From Epiperipatus broadwayi (taxonomy: Eukaryota > Onychophora > Udeonychophora > Euonychophora > Peripatidae): a stretch of 64,000 bases of DNA. The notes beneath the pieces were generated by a model, which had not been told where the DNA came from, made no database searches, and worked only from the letters and a program-made list of their open reading frames with translations. Position numbers and translations under genes: made by a program. Below, piece after piece: positions 1 to 10,934 of the stretch (position 1 is its first letter; the number at the start of each line of letters is the position of its first letter). The DNA lies in assembly GCA_028023455.1 (NCBI GenBank), contig JAQFVV010012419.1, forward strand, positions 1,002,501-1,066,500. Reading direction: 5' to 3'.

Positions 1-213
<213 letters not shown>

Positions 214-1619
214 GAATACAACAGAATACCAGAACAATAAAACTGAACAGGACTCCTCTCAATTTGTGTGTAGTCCTTTTATAATCTTTGTTTGTCACTC
301 ATCTTCAAACCCATCTCCTTGACCATTCATCCTTGGTATTGAATTTTGATTGGTTATTATACCCATTTTTGATATTAATTATTCACAATATTAAATGATC
401 ACGTGGTTTAATTGAGAATTTTCCAGTTCTAAATTGTTTAAAAAAATCAGGATACAATTGTAGAAAACTGAAATAATTTTTATAATTTAGAATAATGGGT
501 TTAATTTCACTTACAATTTATGACTGAATATTATCCAATATTTATTTGAAATTAATATAAAATTGTAGTCCTTTCAATTTGTTTCCAATTATGAGACAAG
601 AAAATTTATATTTGTCCTAATAAATAAAATTTCCTTTATACTACCACACACACTTACTTACACACTAATAGCCTTTCTAATTAACTATGGTAATTACAGC
701 TAGCACTAAACCTATTAAACATTATTAAATTTTACAGATTTAATCATATAAATTGATTACTGTCAATAGTGGATTGTAAAAAGTAATAAAGAATATAGAT
801 GGTATTAATATTATATGGATTTGTCAATACAATAGGAAAGATAAGGTTATAATATTTGATAAAGAATACAGGAGTTGAATGAGTATTTTGTGAGGAATAT
901 AAAACAATTATCAATGAAGATATAATTTTAAACTTAATTAATGATAATTTAAAAATTATGAATAAACAATAAAGTAATAATTTTTTCAGATATCCGAACA
1001 TTTTTTTTTCCTTACTTTTTTAATAGGAAGCACTACTTTTTTTAGCCTTATTTTTTCCCTTAGTTTTTCTATTTTCTTTCAATATATAGCATTTTGCTCT
1101 AACCTTATTAAAACTGAAGTTATTGTGAAAACTGGTCTCAAATCAAATTTTTAAAAATTCAATATGGCGCTAAATGTTGCAAAACAGTTAAGTAACACTT
1201 AGATCTATAGAGTATACGCACACATACACAAACCAGCAATTTATACATTATTCAATTTATAAATTTTTATAAAACCTTTTTTTTTTCATGCCGCTTTATA
1301 AAGTAATTAATTTGAGCTGTTGTAGGATTTGCTCTGTTACAATATATTGCAAAGGATCTCATGGAATATAACAAGAGAAGGTGTAATCTTGAAAGGATGT
1401 ATTTAAAGTTTAATGGAAAAATAAAATAGATCACAGACAAAATTTACGTATAAAACTATTTTTCTAGTATCTGCAATGATTTCAATATTAATTAATAGTA
1501 AAAATCTAGACAAATTAATATGTAATTATAAAATAACAGACAATATGACATATAAAAAGAGAAATTATATATAAAAGTTTTTGTAGAAATGGAAATAATC
1601 AGATAAAAAAGAATATAAC
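214..1619. other. Gene-free AT-rich stretch
   Basis: Short reading frames here (for example 744-1001 minus) have low-complexity, hydrophobic composition expected of AT-rich noise. No domain, splice-bounded exon, tRNA or repeat family was recognised. The right part may include decayed upstream sequence of the Penelope-like fragment that follows. Confidence 0.6.
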
Positions 1620-1850
1620 AATGCAATTAATAGAAGAGATGATAAGACTGTATTATATGTCCATTATTTAAAATATGGACATAAAATAGACTGTGCAAAA
1701 AATATAAAGCCTTTAAATTGTATTAGAAAATGTAAAAAGGAAAATATATTAAATTAATTATTAATTGCAACAAATATAACTGTATGAATATATATAAACC
1801 ATTAATTTAACTAAGAATTGGCTAATTAAAAATGAGTAGAAAATTATGTA
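1620..1850 (+). mobile_element. Penelope-like element remnant, GIY-YIG endonuclease 3' end
   Basis: The plus-strand translation contains DDKTVLYVHYLKYGHKIDC followed by a CNKYNCMNIYK stretch. The same two blocks occur at about 8829-9010 in a Penelope-like copy that also has an RT core. In Penelope-like elements the C-terminal part of the GIY-YIG endonuclease ends in a 'sal.eH...gHkI.w' pattern, which this matches. Only this end of the element is recognisable; the RT is not seen upstream. The frame is broken soon after, so the copy is dead. The identification rests on the internal repeat plus motif similarity. Confidence 0.6.
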
Positions 1851-2050
1851 GTATATATTTTAAGTAGGTTTTTTTTGGTCTGTACACTTTGTATAATTGT
1901 TACAAATTATTTAACTGGAAAAGATAGTAAACAAAACAAAAAAAATTATATGTTATATTTGTGAAGTATTGGGGATTATTAATATTATTTGTTCTAGTTA
2001 ATTTTATATATAAATAAGATAGATGTCACTATGTAAGCAATGTAAACTAA

Positions 2051-2341
2051 ATGGGTGAGTACACAGAATTGATTAGGAATTTGAGTATGGTTAAAGGGAG
2101 AGTAGGAATAGTTGGATTATTACCAAGATTTGATAAAAGGCATATGTTAGATAGGGCATGTTCTATAAATGAGAGATTGAAAAAATTGTGTGAGAGAAAT
2201 GATGTTACGTTTCTGGATGTGTGGGATTTTTTTATTGGGAAGAGGGAGTTATTTGGTAAAGATGGGTTGCATTTAGGGAAACAAGGAAGTGAAGTTTTAG
2301 GGAGTCTGATTTATAAAGAATGTAGTTCAGGAAACTTGTAA
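2051..2341 (+). pseudogene. LINE ORF1 fragment, SGNH/GDSL-hydrolase-like C-terminal part
   Basis: A 96-codon open frame includes VTFLDVWDFFIG and, about ten residues on, KDGLHLGKQGSEVLGSLI. The DGLHL-type block with its D and H is the last catalytic block of SGNH/GDSL esterases. Some CR1/L2-like LINEs carry such a domain in their first ORF, where it is thought to aid lipid or membrane interaction, though its role is uncertain. The serine block expected at the N-terminus is missing, so this is the 3' remnant of ORF1. It ends about 100 bp before the endonuclease frame, as expected for ORF1-ORF2 spacing. The ATG at 2051 is only the first in-frame methionine of the remnant. Confidence 0.6.
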
Positions 2342-2442
2342 AGGGGGGTGGGATTTTAAACTGTAGTGTTATTAAAAAGATGAAGAATGGATGGTAGATA
2401 AGGAATAAACAAAGGGCAGTTGATTTAGATATAAATGTAGAT

Positions 2443-3615
2443 GTGGAGAGGGAATGGGTCTGTAAAATTAATAGTAAGCAAATTATTTATAAACACAATG
2501 GAGAAGAAAGAATCAAAAAAATTTATAAAAGAGTAGTTAGGAAAGAAAAAATTGTTAAAATTGGGTATTTGAAAATGCAAGGTGGTAGGAGATCAGAAAA
2601 GTGGCAGGAATTAAACAAAGCAATTGAAAATGAAGGGCTTGAGGTATTAGCAGTGGTGGAAACACATCTAAGAGAAGATGAAGAATCTGTTTTGGAAGAT
2701 TTGGTATGGCAGGGTATAAATAGAAAAGAGAAAGAAAAAAAGGGTGGTGGTATAGGTGTTATATCAAAAAAATATTTAAATATTGTTAAATGCCAAGAAC
2801 ATTTGTGGTTTGAAATAAGTTTGAGAAAAGAAGAATGGATGGTGGCTATAATTTATATAGCTACTGGAGATAGTTAAACAATAATGGAATGGAACAATAG
2901 CATATATGCATGCCTAGTTAAGGATATACAGAGTTTTAAAGAAAAGGGAAAGAGAATAATGGTTATAGGAGATATGAATGCGCATATTGAAGAAATTGAT
3001 GATGTAGACAATAAGAATGGACAGTTTTTGAAGGAATTTTGTCAGAGAGTAAATTTGAGCATTGGAAACTTATCAAATATTTATGAGGGACAATACACAT
3101 GGTCTAGGAATAATATATCCCACATAATAGATTATGTATTGGTAGAGAAAGAGGGAATGGATAAAGTACAGAAAATTAAGGTGTTTGATAATGAAGAGAG
3201 AGTATGTAATAGTGATCATAATTTCTTTATAATTGAAATGGTTAGTAATGTGATGGAAAATAGAAATAAAAGTAGAAACAATAGTGAAAGATGTGGATGG
3301 AGAGTGAATGATAAGAATAAGTTAGAAGAGTATAGAATACAAGTTGAAGAAACCATGGAAGAGTTGGTTGGAAATGAGTATGAGGACTGGTGTGATGAAA
3401 TAGAAAAAGTGGCAAATAGGGTTTTAGGTGAGAATATTCATAAGAATAAAAGTAATAGAAAAATGAGAGTTAGTAAAAGTGTAAAAGAGAGAAAGAAAGC
3501 ATGCAGAGCTAAGTGTGCTATTAAGAACAAAGAAAGTGAAAAAGATATTAATGCTAAATGGGAAATGTACTTAGAAAAGAAGAACTTAGCTAAAATAGAG
3601 AATGAAACTAAATAG
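2443..3615 (+). pseudogene. LINE ORF2, apurinic/apyrimidinic-like endonuclease domain (interrupted)
   Basis: Two same-frame segments (2443-2877 and 2884-3615) are separated by a TAA at 2875-2877. They carry the endonuclease blocks in order: a VVETHL block, KGGGIGVI, then IMVIGDMNAHI (the GD.NAH block), a TWSR segment, IIDYVLV, and NSDHNFFII (catalytic SDH). In LINEs this domain nicks target DNA to prime reverse transcription. The catalytic-type residues are still visible, so inactivation is mainly by the stop and the downstream frameshifts. After 3300 the translation becomes highly charged linker sequence typical of the endonuclease-RT junction. Confidence 0.8.
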
Positions 3616-3764
3616 TAAATTATTGGATGATATTAATAAAAGTGGAAGAGATGGGAGTAAAAAATTTTGGAATTACATTAAAAGGAGAATTTTAGAGGAG
3701 AGAGATAGTACTACTGGATGAGGAGGGAATAGAGTGAAGCTCTAGAAAAGAATTAGAGAGAATA

Positions 3765-5162
3765 TTGAATAGTTATGTAATGGATATAGAAAAGATGTTA
3801 GATGTGAAGGGCAGAGGGATAGAAAATATGAAAGCATATAGTAATGGGAATATTAGCTTTACAGAAAAGGAACTGAATGAGGCAGGGAAGAAATTGAAAA
3901 GTGGTAAGGCAAGAGAGTTAGATGGATGGGCAGCAGAGATGGTAATGAATTTAGGGCATAGGGCAAAAGTAATGTTACTATCATGTTTTAATAAGATGGC
4001 ACAGAAGAGTTTTTCCGGGTAGCTGGAGTAATACAAGAGTAAGATTATTATTTAAAGGAAAAGGTAAGGATCATAGAAAGTTAAATAATTATAGACCAAT
4101 AGCAGTAACATCAGTTTTATATAAAGTTTTTTCATATATGGTGGCTGGAAGAGTTGCAAAGTGGATGGAAGAAAAATAATGTAGTGGGGGAAATGCAAGG
4201 AGGCTTTAGGTCAGATAGGCGTATAGGAGATAGTTTATTTGTTGTTACACAACTTATAGATATGAGTAGAAATTCAGGTAAACAGTTATATATGAGTTTT
4301 ATAGATATAGAGAAGGCATATGATAGAGTAAATAGAAGTAGATTATGGATAAGTTTAGCAAATCTGGGAATGGATGAAGCTTTAGTGGGTGTCATTAAGA
4401 AATTATATGAAAATAATTGTTATACATATCAATTAGGGGATATAGAATCAGTTAAAGTTAAAAATGTGGTGGGACTTAGGCAAGAATGTCCTATGTCACC
4501 TATTTTGTTTGTGTTGTATTTGAATGAAATGGAGAGAGCAATAGAAAGTCTTGAAAGAGGGATAGAGATACCGTTAATAGGTGGCAAGAGAGCATATACA
4601 TTGTCAGGTCTTTTTTTTTGCGGATGATATCTTTATGTGTGCAGAAAGAAGAGAAGATATGGAAGTTATGCTGAGGACATGTGCAAGGGTGGGTAAAGAT
4701 ATGGGGATTAAATTTAGTGAAGAAAAATCAAATATAATGATGGTGAATACTGGGGAAAGAGAAGACAAAGATTTCTTATTGGGGGATATAAAGTTAAGTG
4801 TGGTGAATAGATATAGTTATTTGGGAATCATCTTGAGTAATAAAAAAAATTGCTTGGATGAATGGGAGAAAAAATTGATAAATGAAGCAAAGAAAAGAAA
4901 GGGATTGATAAAGAAATTAACAGTGTTTTCATATAATAAATATGATGTAGCTAGAATTGTATGGAAGGGAGTGGCACTAGCAGGGTTAACATACGGCAAT
5001 GATGTGTTATGTGTTAGTAAAGGGGTTTTAGATTGCTTAAAAAAAGTACAAAGGGAAGTAGGAAGACATGCATTAGATGCTGAGGTGTGGACAGCAAAGG
5101 AGGCAATTCAAGGAGAAATGGGATGGTCAAGTTTTTATATGAGAGATGCAAAAAGCAAATAG
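3765..5162 (+). pseudogene. LINE ORF2, reverse transcriptase domain (frameshifted)
   Basis: The RT is split over three frames (3765-4022, 4154-4627, 4581-5162). Visible blocks are KSGKARELDGWAAEM (finger), EMQGGFRSDRRIGDSLFV, FIDIEKAYDRV (motif A), GLRQECPMSPILF (motif B; the usual RQG is RQE here) and FFFADDIFM (motif C, FADD at about 4617-4628). A run of nine T at 4611-4619 sits at the frame change next to FADD, so slippage in the T run is the likely lesion. SYLGIILSNKKN downstream is the usual thumb-side block. The protein would copy LINE RNA at the nicked target; this copy cannot be translated through. Confidence 0.85.
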
Positions 5163-5255
5163 AAAATGTTTGGTAGATTGCAGTTTATGGATCATAAAAG
5201 AATAGCCAAAATAGTATTTAATTGGGTTACAAGTAAAGGATAGGCAACAAGATGG

Positions 5256-5681
5256 GTGAGAAAGGTAATGCGGTATGCAGAAGATTTGGATAAAGAATTT
5301 ATGTCAGTATACTTGTACAAAAGGTGGGATGATTGTGTTAGGAGGATTGTTGAGTGTTATAGTGATAAGGAGTGGGATAGAAGAATAGATGCATTAATAA
5401 AGAATAGGGAGTTGGAGAGATGGAGAACTAGTATGGAGAGTAAAATGAGTTTAAATATATATAGAAGTAAACAGAACATTGGGTGTGAGTTAATTTATAA
5501 TAGTAAGGAAAGTAGTTTATTGTTTAAGGCTCGAACGGGATCTTTAGCAACAAGGGAATATACACGTAAATGGAAAAATATGGGTGATTTAGTCTGCAAG
5601 TTGTGTAAGGAAGGCATAGAAAATATTAGGCTTCTGTTTCTTCAATGTAAATGCTTGGAAGCAGAAAGGGTGTACAAATAA
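5256..5681 (+). pseudogene. LINE ORF2 C-terminal segment with cysteine motif
   Basis: The frame contains FKARTGSLATREYTRKW followed by LVCKLCKEGIENIRLLFLQC. The CxxC...C spacing, with R where a histidine normally stands (IRLLF against a usual xHxLF), matches the C-terminal zinc-knuckle-like motif of several LINE ORF2 proteins. The upstream part was separated by a stop at 5159-5161 and a frame change. The segment supports the extent of the element rather than a separate gene. Confidence 0.65.
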
Positions 5682-5879
5682 TGAAGTTATGAAAGATTAA
5701 ATATGAACAAAGTGATTATACAGAAAGTGAGTTATTGGTTTTTATGCTAGTTTGGGAAAAGATAAGGGGGATTTAGATATGAAGGTTATGGAGTTGACAA
5801 AGATTATGTTGTGGAAATGGGATGGAGCAGATTATGGGAAAACTTAGGGTGGACAATGGAAAAGAAAGATAAAGTGGTT

Positions 5880-5961
5880 AACAGATTTCTCTGAGCATAG
5901 CTGCTGAGAGATTCCTGACTCCGTTTAAGGAGAAGTCACAGTGCATCACATCACATCACAC
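5880..5961 (+). repeat. LINE 3' end with CATCA tandem tail
   Basis: After the last coding remnant the sequence GTGCATCACATCACATCACA (about 5941-5960) forms a short pentanucleotide repeat. CR1/L2-like LINEs end in short tandem repeats instead of poly(A), so this is taken as the 3' terminus of the element starting before 2051. Confidence 0.6.
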
Positions 5962-6826
5962 AAAGCTGTCAAATAGTTTACAAATAAGGGCAAAAAATAT
6001 TTACAAAAAAAGTATTACTTTTATAATACATATTATAACGGAAGTGGTTATTCGTACGGTTGCTTAATTAATTTGTGTATTCAATTATATTTATTTCCAT
6101 TATTTTATTCTACATTATACTTAATTTATTATACTTTAATTCTTTCTCCGACTTTGATTCTTTATCCATTTATTGTTTTCAACTTAGATTCTTTATTATC
6201 TTATTCATTATTTTAACCAACGCCGTTACAATACAAGCAGAGAGCTAATACAGATACAAATTTAACTTCATATCTATACCCTTGACTGAACCCCAAGGCA
6301 ATACATACATATTATCTTGGCGTTATTTTTCCCAGCCAAAACTCTCGGCTGCTGAACAGAGCAAACTATTTCAAAGAAACTTAGCGAATGTCCAGCGCTT
6401 GCTATTTATTTTTTAGAATTGGGATTCCGCACGAACAAGCAGCACATGAATATCTTAAACAAATCAGTATGCCCCTTTAATCACTACTTACAGTTTCCCC
6501 CCTGTCGTAGCTTGGTAATAGGAGAATAAAGCAAGGATACGAAATTTAATGACAAATATGTTTAATAAAAATATTCACACTTTATATAAAAAATTACATT
6601 ATAATAATAATAATAATAAACACACACTTATAAAATACATGGCTATAATAAATATATGAAAATAGATCAGATATAAAGTTCTTAAAGTCCTGTTGATAGA
6701 GTTCTATTTTATCAAATCATTAATTTTATATTTAGTTATGAATAGTAGACAAATGAAAATGCATGCATGCTTTTACCTAGGCTTTGCTGTAATTGTCCCA
6801 TGGGTATTTCTCCCGAGCGCTCTTGA
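5962..6826. other. Gene-free AT-rich stretch
   Basis: No reading frame or element was recognised. A short ATA/AAT run is present at about 6601-6618. The sequence at 6300-6540 is less AT-biased than its surroundings but shows no coding pattern. Confidence 0.5.
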
Positions 6827-6950
6827 TTAACTTCCTCCGTTTGTGGGGTTATTTCTTTCCAGTTTTGCTTGTTGATTCCTTAGGTTCTCCATTAACTTCC
6901 TCAGTTTGTGGGGTTATTTTCATCCAGTTTGCTGGTTGATTCTTTAGGTT
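6827..6950. repeat. Two-copy 65-bp tandem repeat
   Basis: The block beginning TTAACTTCCTC at 6827 is repeated at 6892, each followed by TTTGTGGGGTTATTT, a CCAGTTT block and TTGATTC.TTAGGTT. The units differ by scattered substitutions. No gene overlaps it. Confidence 0.8.
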
Positions 6951-6987
6951 GAGTTTCAATTGACAGCTACAGAAGCGGCGGTCCCTC

Positions 6988-7043
6988 TAGCAGGTCAGGC
7001 AAAGATCTTACATTGCGAGTCAGTGATGAGACGGCTCGAATCC
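6988..7043 (+). other. Possible tRNA-derived SINE or tRNA-relict promoter boxes
   Basis: TAGCAGGTCAGG (6988-6999) resembles a pol III A box, and GGCTCGAATCC (7033-7043) closely matches the B-box consensus. The 33-nt gap is normal for a tRNA. A complete cloverleaf could not be drawn: acceptor and T-stem pairing fail, so it is not a functional tRNA. A shorter related string, CAGGCAAAGATCTT, recurs near 7279. It may be a SINE head, but no full second copy is seen. Confidence 0.3.
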
Positions 7044-7792
7044 GAACCTACGTCCTTTTAACGCCACTAGCCACGAACTTCTTCCATTTTCTTTTAGCTG
7101 TTGCTTCTCTAAAGTCTCTACTAGCAATGCCAGATAGAAATTGTAATTTTATTAATCTCTTTCTTTGTTCGTTGTTTTTAAAATTTTTTAATTAAGACTT
7201 AGATTTCCAACCAATTCTTATCATTATGTTTCTTTATTTAATTAGTGGCTGGAATGTAAGTCCCAATTAATTTAACAGATCAGGCAAAGATCTTCCGTTG
7301 ATAACATTTCTTTGTCCGTGGAATTTAATTTGTCCAACAGACTTTCACACCTATGGCCATATTGTTTCTTTTTATATATCACATATTACATTTATTTTAT
7401 TTAAAGTTTACAATTCATTGATTTTTTCTTTCACATTTACGTTTTACATTTATTTTAATTTGTTATAATATATTTTTTTAAAAGAGAGAAGAAACGCATT
7501 TTTTTTATGCATCCACTTCCCCTCTCCCACAATAAACAAAAATAACTTTCTAGCATTTCTTACAAGAGAGAAAGAGACACATTTCTTTACTTATGCAGCC
7601 CCCCTCCCCTTCTCTTACTATTACAAAATCCACAATAATTTTGACATTAGAATTTCATTTTTTCTTTTCCTTCCTTTTTTCTTTAAAAAATTTATTAGCT
7701 AATTTATTTCACCTTTATTACTTTCTAATTTTATTAATAAATATATATGTGTGTCAACGACTTTACGTGGTCGTCACAATATATACAATTAT
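7044..7792. other. Gene-free stretch between SINE-like boxes and Penelope-like element
   Basis: AT-rich sequence with pyrimidine-rich blocks. Reading frames are low-complexity (leucine, phenylalanine, isoleucine runs) and none matches a known family by eye. Confidence 0.5.
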
Positions 7793-7857
7793 TATTGTTA
7801 TATACAGAAAAAGAATCAGAATTAAAACAAATTATTTTTTTGTGTTGCACCTCAAGT

Positions 7858-8119
7858 ATACAATAGTCAATAATATGTTTAAAAATACATATATACAAGC
7901 AACAAAGATTACAAATTATAAAATTATCATAGAAAAGCTTTTTTCGGCAAATTATGTTTTTTGTCCTTTTCAATGTCTTCAGAATACCCTGATTTAAAGT
8001 ACATACAGCGACACCTATATCAATACATGAGAGAAGATAGATAAACAAATGGATATCCGACACGATCTATTAGGTGATTTTTTTTGTTTTTAATCCTACT
8101 ACAAAATTACCCTGTTATA
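7858..8119 (-). repeat. Left inverted arm (pLTR) of Penelope-like element
   Basis: Its reverse complement matches 9082-9339 almost end to end, including CCCTGTTAT/ATAACAGGG at the inner edge and the ACAATAGTCAATAATATG block at the outer edge. Small differences include the poly-T stretch near 8080 and single indels. The near identity of the arms suggests they were copied from one template during a single insertion. Confidence 0.9.
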
Positions 8120-8120
8120 G

Positions 8121-8822
8121 ATGAAGCTTAATAACATTATAAGTGATAATCAATATTATTCTTTATATCCTAATTCATATGAGAACCCATATATATTTTA
8201 TAAGGTAAAAACACGTAAGGAAGATAACCCTTTAAGATTATTATTTAATTTTAGCAATTTCATTTTACATAAATTTTGTAAATATTTAAACATATGGATA
8301 GCTGATATAATTGGTTATGGACAATATTGTATAAAAAATACAGAGGCTATTATTAATAAATTAAATATGATGAATATAAATAGAAACCACAGTATCTTTG
8401 TGATGGACGTAGAATCGATGTACCCTAGTATCCCTAGAATTAAAAATATTAGTCTCATCATAAAGGCTTTATGTCTATATATCAATGATGATAGCATAAT
8501 TAGTATTATAAATGAAGCAGTGAACCTAATAAATAATAGTTTATATTTTAAATATAATAATGAATATTGGAGTATAAATAAAGGATGGGTAATGGGATGC
8601 GCGATTAGTGGGCTTATGGCATCTATGTTCATTAATGACATGGAAATCAATATTATAAAAGGCAGTATAATTTAAAAAAGAAGTACTGCATTATTTTATA
8701 TGTAGATGATAGTTTGATAACTGGTAATAAAAGCACAATATATAAATTATATAAACAATTTAATAATAATGTTGATAATATTAGGTCTACTATGAAAGAA
8801 ATCGATAATGAAATAGGGTATT
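8121..8822 (+). pseudogene. Penelope-like reverse transcriptase core (frameshifted)
   Basis: The first open segment (8121-8675) contains IFVMDVESMYPSIPR, equivalent to the Penelope 'DV.SL(F/Y)..IP' motif A block. It is followed by GWVMGCAISGLMASMFINDME, equivalent to the 'G.aMGsplSp..A.i.m...E' motif B block. After one frameshift near 8660 the frame reads KYCIILYVDDSLITGNKS, placing the catalytic YVDD at 8699-8710. This is a right-hand-fold RT lacking the finger N-terminus. The aspartates of motifs A and C are intact, but the frameshift and the deletion after about 8822 inactivate it. The RT would prime on target DNA or RNA 3' ends; Penelope RTs are relatives of telomerase. Confidence 0.8.
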
Positions 8823-9060
8823 TGGAAAGATGATAGATCTGCATTATATGTTCATTATTTGCAGTACGGACATAAAATAAATTGTATTGATAATATAAGT
8901 GTTCTAGATTATATTAAAATATTAATAGACGTAAAATATATGAAACAAACTATATCATGTGTAATAAAAACAACTGTATGAATATATACAAAACATCCAT
9001 TAATTTGAATAATAAGTGGTTAATGGATAAAGAATGGGTAGTAAATTAATTAATATGTGG
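8823..9060 (+). pseudogene. GIY-YIG endonuclease C-terminal fragment fused to the RT by deletion
   Basis: WKDDRSALYVHYLQYGHKINC begins about 110 bp after YVDD, far too close for an intact thumb plus endonuclease. It matches the C-terminal end of Penelope GIY-YIG domains, where a conserved histidine and 'GH.I.w' follow the catalytic arginine/glutamate half. The GIY and YIG strands themselves are missing. A conserved tail (CNKNNCMNIYK, then NNKWLMDKEWVVN) recurs in the 1.6-1.85 kb fragment. Confidence 0.65.
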
Positions 9061-9081
9061 ATATATATCCATTCAATATAT

Positions 9082-9339
9082 ATAACAGGGTAATTTTGTA
9101 GTAGGATTGAAAAAAAAAAAAATTACGTAATGTCGGATATCCATTTGTTTATCTGTCTTCTCTCATGTATTGATATAGATGTCGCTGTATGTACTTTAAA
9201 TCGTGATATTCTGGAGACATATTGAAAAGGACAAAAAAACATAATTTGCTGAAAAAGGCTTTTCCATGATAATTTTATAATTTGTAATCTTTGTTGCTTG
9301 TATATGTGTATTTTTAAACATATTATTGACTATTGTATT
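9082..9339 (+). repeat. Right inverted arm (pLTR) of Penelope-like element
   Basis: Partner of the arm at 7858-8119 in opposite orientation. It ends three bases inside the right target duplication. In PLEs the pLTR carries promoter and processing signals. A hammerhead was sought because some PLE pLTRs carry one, but only a degenerate CUGGAGA...GGACAAA pattern is present. Confidence 0.9.
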
Positions 9340-9489
9340 GTTATATAATATTTTATTTTATATTCTATTGTGTAATTAAGTAATATTTCATATTTTGAAT
9401 AATGAATTATTTAAAATTAAATTAAAAAAAAAAAAGAAATCAATAATTACATACAAGGGATAGCAAATAAATGAAATAAAAATGCAATC

Positions 9490-10090
9490 AACCCAATATT
9501 AAAAGTTTTTCAAAACCATCGCAGGTTGTGACAAATCCTAATCTCTATAAAACCTAAACTTGAACTTTTGTATAGGAAAAATTGCTATGAAACATTACAT
9601 AAATGTGAAAAGACATATATCAGAGAAAGTAGCTCCCTCACTGAAGAAATATTTAAAAAAAACCCACAGCAATCAATTATTGATTAGAGAGAAACAAATG
9701 ATAGGCTAATACAGAATGTAGAAGCATTTAGAAAAGAAAAAAGGGTTTTTTATTTGTTTATTTACAGTTTCTTTGGAATAGCATAAAATTGAATTTGTGT
9801 AGTCAACTACAACGTAATTCACAGCTCCACTGTATTTAACAAACCAGCTTTCATAAATTGACAGAAAAAAATAAGACATGGTTTATCAGTAACAACAACC
9901 ATGTCAATAACAAAAAGGAAAATAGTATCCAACTCTCACGCAAGTGGAATATTTAAATATCTAATTTAAATAATTAATACCTTATCAACAGATACCATGG
10001 CATACCTAGCCAACTCACAAATGTTATGATTCTGTTTTCCAAACTGAAAGCACTCTCATCTACACTTAATAAAAATAAATAAATATAAGA
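9490..10090 (+). mobile_element. Penelope-like element remnant, endonuclease and 3' tail (second lineage)
   Basis: The plus frame near 9604 reads CEKTYIRESSSLTEEIF, resembling the GIY-YIG core 'C.k.YiGes.r.l..Ri' with the YIG glycine changed to arginine. Downstream, 9880-10080 aligns with 22935-23130 (AACAAAAAGGAAAA blocks, ATCTAATTTAAATAATTA, and CATA.CTAGCCAA). The remnant therefore belongs to the same lineage as the 21-23 kb copy, not to the inverted-repeat copy next to it. Several stops interrupt it. Confidence 0.6.
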
Positions 10091-10920
10091 AACCTTTTCT
10101 CTTGTCAATATTAAAAACATTTCGGCCAATTTATTACAAACAACAACGAAAAGAATAACAACAAATTATCTTTGAAGTAAATTAAATAAGTTATCTAGTA
10201 AAGTTTTTTTTTTTTTTTCTAAATAAATTCTGTATAAAAAGTCTGTCTTTAATGAGTAGTTAATGTGTTTCATAATATTTCATGAATATTTCAATCCACA
10301 CTATGTGAAAAAATAATTTAGTAAATTTTATTATAATGTATTCCATTGCAAGTGAATAGTACATTTCTAATAAAATACAAACATGATTCATAAAAGAATA
10401 GAAAAGTATATTTTTTTATTGACACATGTTTTTAAAAAATATATAAAGTTGATTTATTTATTTACATTATTTGATAATTTTTTTATTGCTAAGAAAAAAC
10501 AATTTTATAAACTCAAAATTCATTTAATTTTTTTATAATTATGGCAGACGCATATTGATTTCATCTGGTTTGTAAACACTTCTAGTCCACTAGTGGATTT
10601 TTTTCTCCAAATTTTATTTATTTTAAAGTATGATTTTATTAATGTTTTTTATTTTTTATCTAGTTGATACTTATAAAAAATTTCAAACATCATACATTAA
10701 TAATAACCTAAAATTACAAAATAATTTACATTAATGTGTGCATACATATATAAGCATACTCTAAAACAAATTTGAATTAGTGAACTAAATATAAATAAAA
10801 AAATTAATACATCCAATCAGGCTTTCATTTCTTAATGGAACATTATCAGCAAGTTTCCCCTTTTATAGTCACATGGCCAACTTCTCTACAGAAATTACAC
10901 CCAATGACATTATACTATAA
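10091..10920. other. Gene-free AT-rich stretch
   Basis: No coding or repeat signal was recognised. A run of fourteen T is present at about 10206-10219. Confidence 0.5.
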
Positions 10921-10934
10921 TAAATATAATTCAT

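Larger units (their letters stand above)
2051..5961 (+). mobile_element. Decayed non-LTR retrotransposon (LINE, CR1/L2/I-like), 5' truncated
   Basis: The order is SGNH-hydrolase-like end of an ORF1 (2051-2341), apurinic-type endonuclease (2443-3615), reverse transcriptase (3765-5162), and a C-terminal segment with a CxxC...C pattern (5256-5681). A 3' region ends near 5961 in a short CATCA tandem repeat. All parts lie on the plus strand in the order expected of a LINE. At least six frame changes or stops separate them, so the copy is inactive. The clade is not settled: the SGNH domain and the short-repeat 3' tail fit CR1/L2-like elements, and the cysteine motif also occurs in I-like elements. 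It shares no close similarity with the RTE element at 37-40 kb. No target-site duplication was found. Confidence 0.85.
7793..9347 (+). mobile_element. Penelope-like element with inverted terminal repeats and 12-bp target duplication
   Basis: The element (7805-9335) has a 12-bp direct duplication, TATTGTTATATA, at 7793-7804 and 9336-9347. Two arms of about 260 bp (7858-8119 and 9082-9339) are reverse complements at roughly 90 percent or better. Between them lies a reverse transcriptase core, then the end of a GIY-YIG endonuclease. Penelope-like elements are known for such terminal repeats (pLTRs) in either orientation and for variable target duplications. The internal part is only about 960 bp, so much of the RT N-terminus, the thumb and most of the endonuclease are deleted. 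This copy is non-autonomous. The left arm is preceded by about 53 bp of extra element sequence. Confidence 0.85.

Noticed and set aside
7013-7043. Functional tRNA gene suggested by the B-box match
   Set aside because: Acceptor and T-arm pairing fail, so only a SINE-like or relict call was kept at low confidence.
9205-9240. Possible hammerhead in the Penelope-like pLTR (CUGGAGA/CUGAAGA ... GGACAAA)
   Set aside because: Some Penelope pLTRs carry hammerheads, but here stem II does not pair, GAAA is replaced by AAAA and no UH cleavage triplet or stem I fits. At most a relict.
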